A stretch of 8,104 nucleotides of DNA from Campylobacteraceae bacterium (GTDB lineage Bacteria > Campylobacterota > Campylobacteria > Campylobacterales > Sulfurovaceae). The notes under the pieces are model-generated. The model searched no databases, had not been told where the DNA came from, and was given only the letters and a program-made list of their open reading frames with translations. Within the stretch, counting starts at the first letter, position 1. Every line of letters begins with the position of its first letter. The translations under genes were made by a program, and so were the position numbers. The DNA lies in the NCBI GenBank assembly GCA_027002665.1, contig JALWZK010000058.1:1-8104 (forward strand), written 5' to 3'. Below, one piece after another: positions 6,491-8,104 of this stretch.

Positions 6491-7485
6491 TGGCAAATAT
6501 CTCATATAAAGATGCGGGAGTTGATATAGATGTAGGTAATAGTTTTGTAGAGGCTATTAAATCTGATGTCAAATCAACCTTTGATAGTAATGTAATTGGT
6601 GGAATTGGCTCATTTGCAGGAGCTTACGCCCTGCCTACGGGATATAGAGAGCCAATACTTCTCTCTGCAACTGATGGAGTTGGAACAAAACTAAAGTTGG
6701 CAATAGATAGCAATAGATTTAATACGGTTGGTATAGATTTGGTAGCCATGTGTGTAAATGATTTAATCTGTAACTTTGGCACTCCAATCTTCTTTTTAGA
6801 CTACTATGCTACAGGTAAGCTTATATTGGAGAATGCTAAGGAGGTAGTGGCAGGAATTGCAGAGGGTTGTAGAGAGGCAGAGTGTGCCTTAATAGGTGGA
6901 GAGACAGCAGAGATGCCCGGAATGTATGCCAATAGCGATTTTGATTTGGCGGGATTTGCTGTTGGAATTGCTGAAAAGAGTGAATTGGATAGAATCTCAA
7001 ATATTAAAGCTGGACAAATTCTAATTGCACTTCCAAGTTCAGGTATTCACTCAAACGGTTTCTCATTAGTTAGAAAACTATTTTTTGAGAAATTGAAGAT
7101 GAGCTTAGATAGCGATTTCAATGGACAACCTCTTATAGATACACTCCTTACCCCTACCAGAATATATGTAAGAGAGTTTAAGGCAAATAGAGATAAGATT
7201 AAGGCTCTATCACATATTACAGGTGGTGGATTGATTGAAAATCTTCCAAGAGTATTGCCAGATAATCTAAAAGCGGTTATAAAACAAGATACTATAAGGG
7301 TTCTGCCTATATTTGAGTTTATGAGCCGATATATCGATAGGAGTGAAATGTATAGAACATTTAATATGGGTGTTGGTATGGTTGCTATTATTGATAGTGA
7401 AGATGTAGATAGCTTCTGTAGAGCTACAGACGGTTATATTATCGGTTCTATAGAGAAGGGAGAAAAGGGGGTGGAGTTAATCTAA
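6490..7485 (+). CDS. purM: Phosphoribosylformylglycinamidine cyclo-ligase (AIR synthetase)
   Basis: PurM converts formylglycinamidine ribonucleotide to aminoimidazole ribonucleotide with ATP, the fifth step of purine synthesis, four steps after PurF. The 331 residues are full length. It opens with the common MANISYKDAGVDIDVGN. DGVGTK (62-67) and GGETAEMPG (136-144) belong to the ATP-binding part. SSGIHSNGFSLVR (183-195), HITGGGL (242-248) and FNMGVGM (291-297) are PurM/PurL superfamily signatures. The gene overlaps the preceding membrane-protein gene by one base (TAATG). AAGGA lies 9 nt before the ATG. The nearest promoter is the extended -10 at 6245-6253. It ends at a TAA, followed by a region of hairpins. 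Confidence 0.97.
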   Translation: MANISYKDAGVDIDVGNSFVEAIKSDVKSTFDSNVIGGIGSFAGAYALPTGYREPILLSATDGVGTKLKLAIDSNRFNTVGIDLVAMCVNDLICNFGTPIFFLDYYATGKLILENAKEVVAGIAEGCREAECALIGGETAEMPGMYANSDFDLAGFAVGIAEKSELDRISNIKAGQILIALPSSGIHSNGFSLVRKLFFEKLKMSLDSDFNGQPLIDTLLTPTRIYVREFKANRDKIKALSHITGGGLIENLPRVLPDNLKAVIKQDTIRVLPIFEFMSRYIDRSEMYRTFNMGVGMVAIIDSEDVDSFCRATDGYIIGSIEKGEKGVELI

Positions 7486-7534
7486 ACTATATAAAATAGT
7501 CTCTTTAAAGCCATTTTTAAGAACTGTTTAAAAT

Positions 7535-7552
7535 GCCCATTTTATGGGCTTT
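7535..7552 (+). terminator. Weak terminator-like hairpin after purM
   Basis: GCCCAT (7535-7540) pairs with ATGGGC (7544-7549) around a 3-nt loop, followed by only three T residues. It lies 50 nt after the purM stop. The stem is GC-rich for this genome, but the U-run is short, so termination may be incomplete. Its right arm can pair elsewhere instead. Confidence 0.4.
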
Positions 7553-7575
7553 GGGTGAAGTTTCACCGGAAAGCC
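7547..7575 (+). ncRNA. Two-tier hairpin of unknown role
   Basis: GGCTTT (7547-7552) pairs with AAAGCC (7570-7575). Inside, GGTGA (7554-7558) pairs with TCACC (7563-7567) around an AGTT tetraloop; one G on the left and two on the right form a small internal loop. The 11 base pairs are clear in sequence. It shares GGC with the terminator-like stem just upstream, so only one of the two can form. I do not recognise a known RNA family; whether it is transcribed as an RNA is inference. Confidence 0.35.
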
Positions 7576-7657
7576 ATGTTTTCAATTAAGCTGATTTTAA
7601 GGAGATTAATTGTATTATATTTTAAATAAAAAGCCGAAATATGGTTATTTGGTTGCT

Positions 7658-7824
7658 GTTTAAATATACTCCCTTATAGGGTTTGAAATAATTGTCTAAA
7701 TATCTAACTACTTGGCTATCAGAGAGTTTAAATATACTCCCTTATAGGGTTTGAAATTCAACAAGAGGTAAAGAGGGGTCAGCTCTTGCAAAGTTTAAAT
7801 ATACTCCCTTATAGGGCTTGAAAT
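7658..7824 (+). CRISPR. Short CRISPR array: three 32-bp repeats, two spacers
   Basis: Repeats lie at 7658-7689, 7726-7757 and 7793-7824. Each starts GTTTAAATATACTCCC and ends TTGAAAT. The first two are identical; the third has C for T at repeat position 25. Spacers are unique, 36 nt (7690-7725) and 35 nt (7758-7792). The repeat holds a small internal palindrome, CCCTTATAGGG. A GTTT start, a TTGAAA-type 3' handle and the 32/35-36 layout fit class 1 systems (type I-B or III-like) rather than type II, by general pattern only. The altered third repeat suggests that end is leader-distal, so the leader would be at 7486-7657 and transcription on the plus strand. No cas gene lies in the window. Confidence 0.88.
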
Positions 7825-7849
7825 TATCGTTATCTGTATATTTAAAATG

Positions 7850-7858
7850 TGCTATAAT
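7850..7858 (+). promoter_or_regulatory. Extended -10 promoter of the AAA-ATPase-like gene
   Basis: TGCTATAAT, identical to the box before the purM pair, stands 25 nt before the ATG at 7884 and 25 nt after the last CRISPR repeat. Transcription would begin near 7865. It gives the downstream gene its own promoter independent of the array. Confidence 0.65.
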
Positions 7859-7883
7859 TCTTTAAAAAAATGGATAATAGATT

Positions 7884-8104
7884 ATGCAACTAAAAAGACT
7901 TCCAATAGGAATTAGCACATTTAGTAAGATTGTAGAAGGTAACTATATCTATATCGATAAAACCAAAGAGGCTTTGGATTTAATAACTAACTACTCCTAT
8001 GTTTTTCTCTCCCGTCCTCGCCGTTTTGGAAAATCGCTCTTTCTGGATACTCTTCAAGAGATATTTGAGGGGAATAAAAAGCTTTTTAAGGGTCTCTATA
8101 TATA
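7884..8104 (+). CDS. AAA-ATPase-like / PD-(D/E)XK nuclease family protein, 3' end outside window
   Basis: The 73 visible codons read as the N-terminus of the AAA-ATPase-like family (PF09820), whose members usually carry a PD-(D/E)XK nuclease-like domain (PF08011) at the C-terminus. Diagnostic are GNYIYIDKTKEALDLI (residues 19-34) and FLSRPRRFGKSLFLDTL (41-57), followed by FEGNKKLFKGLYI. RPRRFGKS is the characteristic ATP-binding loop in place of a classical Walker A. Function is not established for the family; such genes are often multicopy and accessory, and a role in defence or mobile-element biology has been suggested. The start at 7884 gives MQLKRLPIGISTF, a usual opening. The ribosome site is weak (TGGATAA). 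The nuclease domain cannot be checked because the gene leaves the window. Confidence 0.85.
   Translation, partial: MQLKRLPIGISTFSKIVEGNYIYIDKTKEALDLITNYSYVFLSRPRRFGKSLFLDTLQEIFEGNKKLFKGLYI

Larger units (their letters stand above)
7486..7657 (+). other. AT-rich non-coding stretch between purM and the CRISPR array
   Basis: This 172-nt stretch carries no convincing gene. Its left half holds hairpins, including a weak terminator-like one, and its right half is a very AT-rich tract ending at the first repeat. The AT-rich half may be the CRISPR leader: the array's altered repeat is at the far end, as expected when the leader is on this side. A TATTAT at 7613-7618 could be a -10 for the array, but the base composition makes such matches cheap. 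Confidence 0.45.

Noticed and set aside
7576..7629. Short frame MFSIKLILRRLIVLYFK beginning at an ATG next to the two-tier hairpin
   Set aside because: Seventeen codons in AT-rich DNA with no ribosome binding site; its start abuts the hairpin stem. Likely chance.
7486..7657. A retron, group II intron domain V or tmRNA/tRNA fragment as explanation of the hairpin cluster
   Set aside because: No reverse transcriptase, no domain V signature and no tRNA-like arms are visible; the hairpins do not match a family I recognise.
7658..7824. Direct repeats as iterons or ordinary tandem repeats rather than CRISPR
   Set aside because: Repeat length of 32, unique spacers of nearly equal length, GTTT start, TTGAAA-type end and terminal repeat degeneracy all match CRISPR. 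No replication gene is nearby.

Overview
The window is AT-rich and densely packed. The thioredoxin, PurF, DapB and PurM sequences, the heavy use of AGA and ATA codons, and promoters recognisable mainly by a (TGn)TATAAT -10 box fit a member of the Campylobacterota, of the Sulfurovum/Sulfurimonas kind. That placement is an inference from protein style and composition; no rRNA or other marker lies in the window.

Minus-strand block (about 1-5150). In transcription order, right to left: a phytanoyl-CoA dioxygenase-like Fe(II)/2-oxoglutarate enzyme, then trxA, trxB, dapB, purF and the first 248 codons of folC, which runs off the left edge. The trxA-to-folC genes are closely spaced (72 nt between trxA and trxB, under 20 nt elsewhere). 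They look like one housekeeping operon covering thiol redox, lysine/diaminopimelate, purine and folate metabolism. A near-consensus sigma70 promoter (TTGACA, 17 nt, TATAAA) overlaps the end of the dioxygenase gene, and a second TATAAT box lies nearer trxA. PurF carries all four cysteines expected for a 4Fe-4S cluster. folC has no ATG, GTG or TTG where its conserved N-terminus begins; an ATA codon sits at ideal distance from an AGGAG.

Divergent region (5151-5223). It separates the dioxygenase gene from a plus-strand outer-membrane porin gene. It holds a perfect 8-bp inverted repeat flanking a TATAAT box and may be an operator.

Plus-strand block (5224-7485). This holds the porin, a 69-residue two-helix membrane protein resembling DUF2892, and purM. 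The last two overlap by one base (TAATG) and share an extended -10 promoter just after the porin stop.

Right end (7486-8104). About 170 nt without a convincing gene contains a hairpin cluster with mutually exclusive pairings. It is followed by a small CRISPR array of three 32-bp repeats and two spacers, with the last repeat carrying one substitution. After another extended -10 promoter comes the 5' part of a gene for an AAA-ATPase-like/PD-(D/E)XK family protein. No cas gene is visible. This end is the accessory part of the window; everything to its left is ordinary core metabolism.

No clearly new system is demonstrated. The best leads are the orphan CRISPR array with its structured upstream region, the non-canonical folC start, and the operator-like palindrome between the dioxygenase and porin genes.
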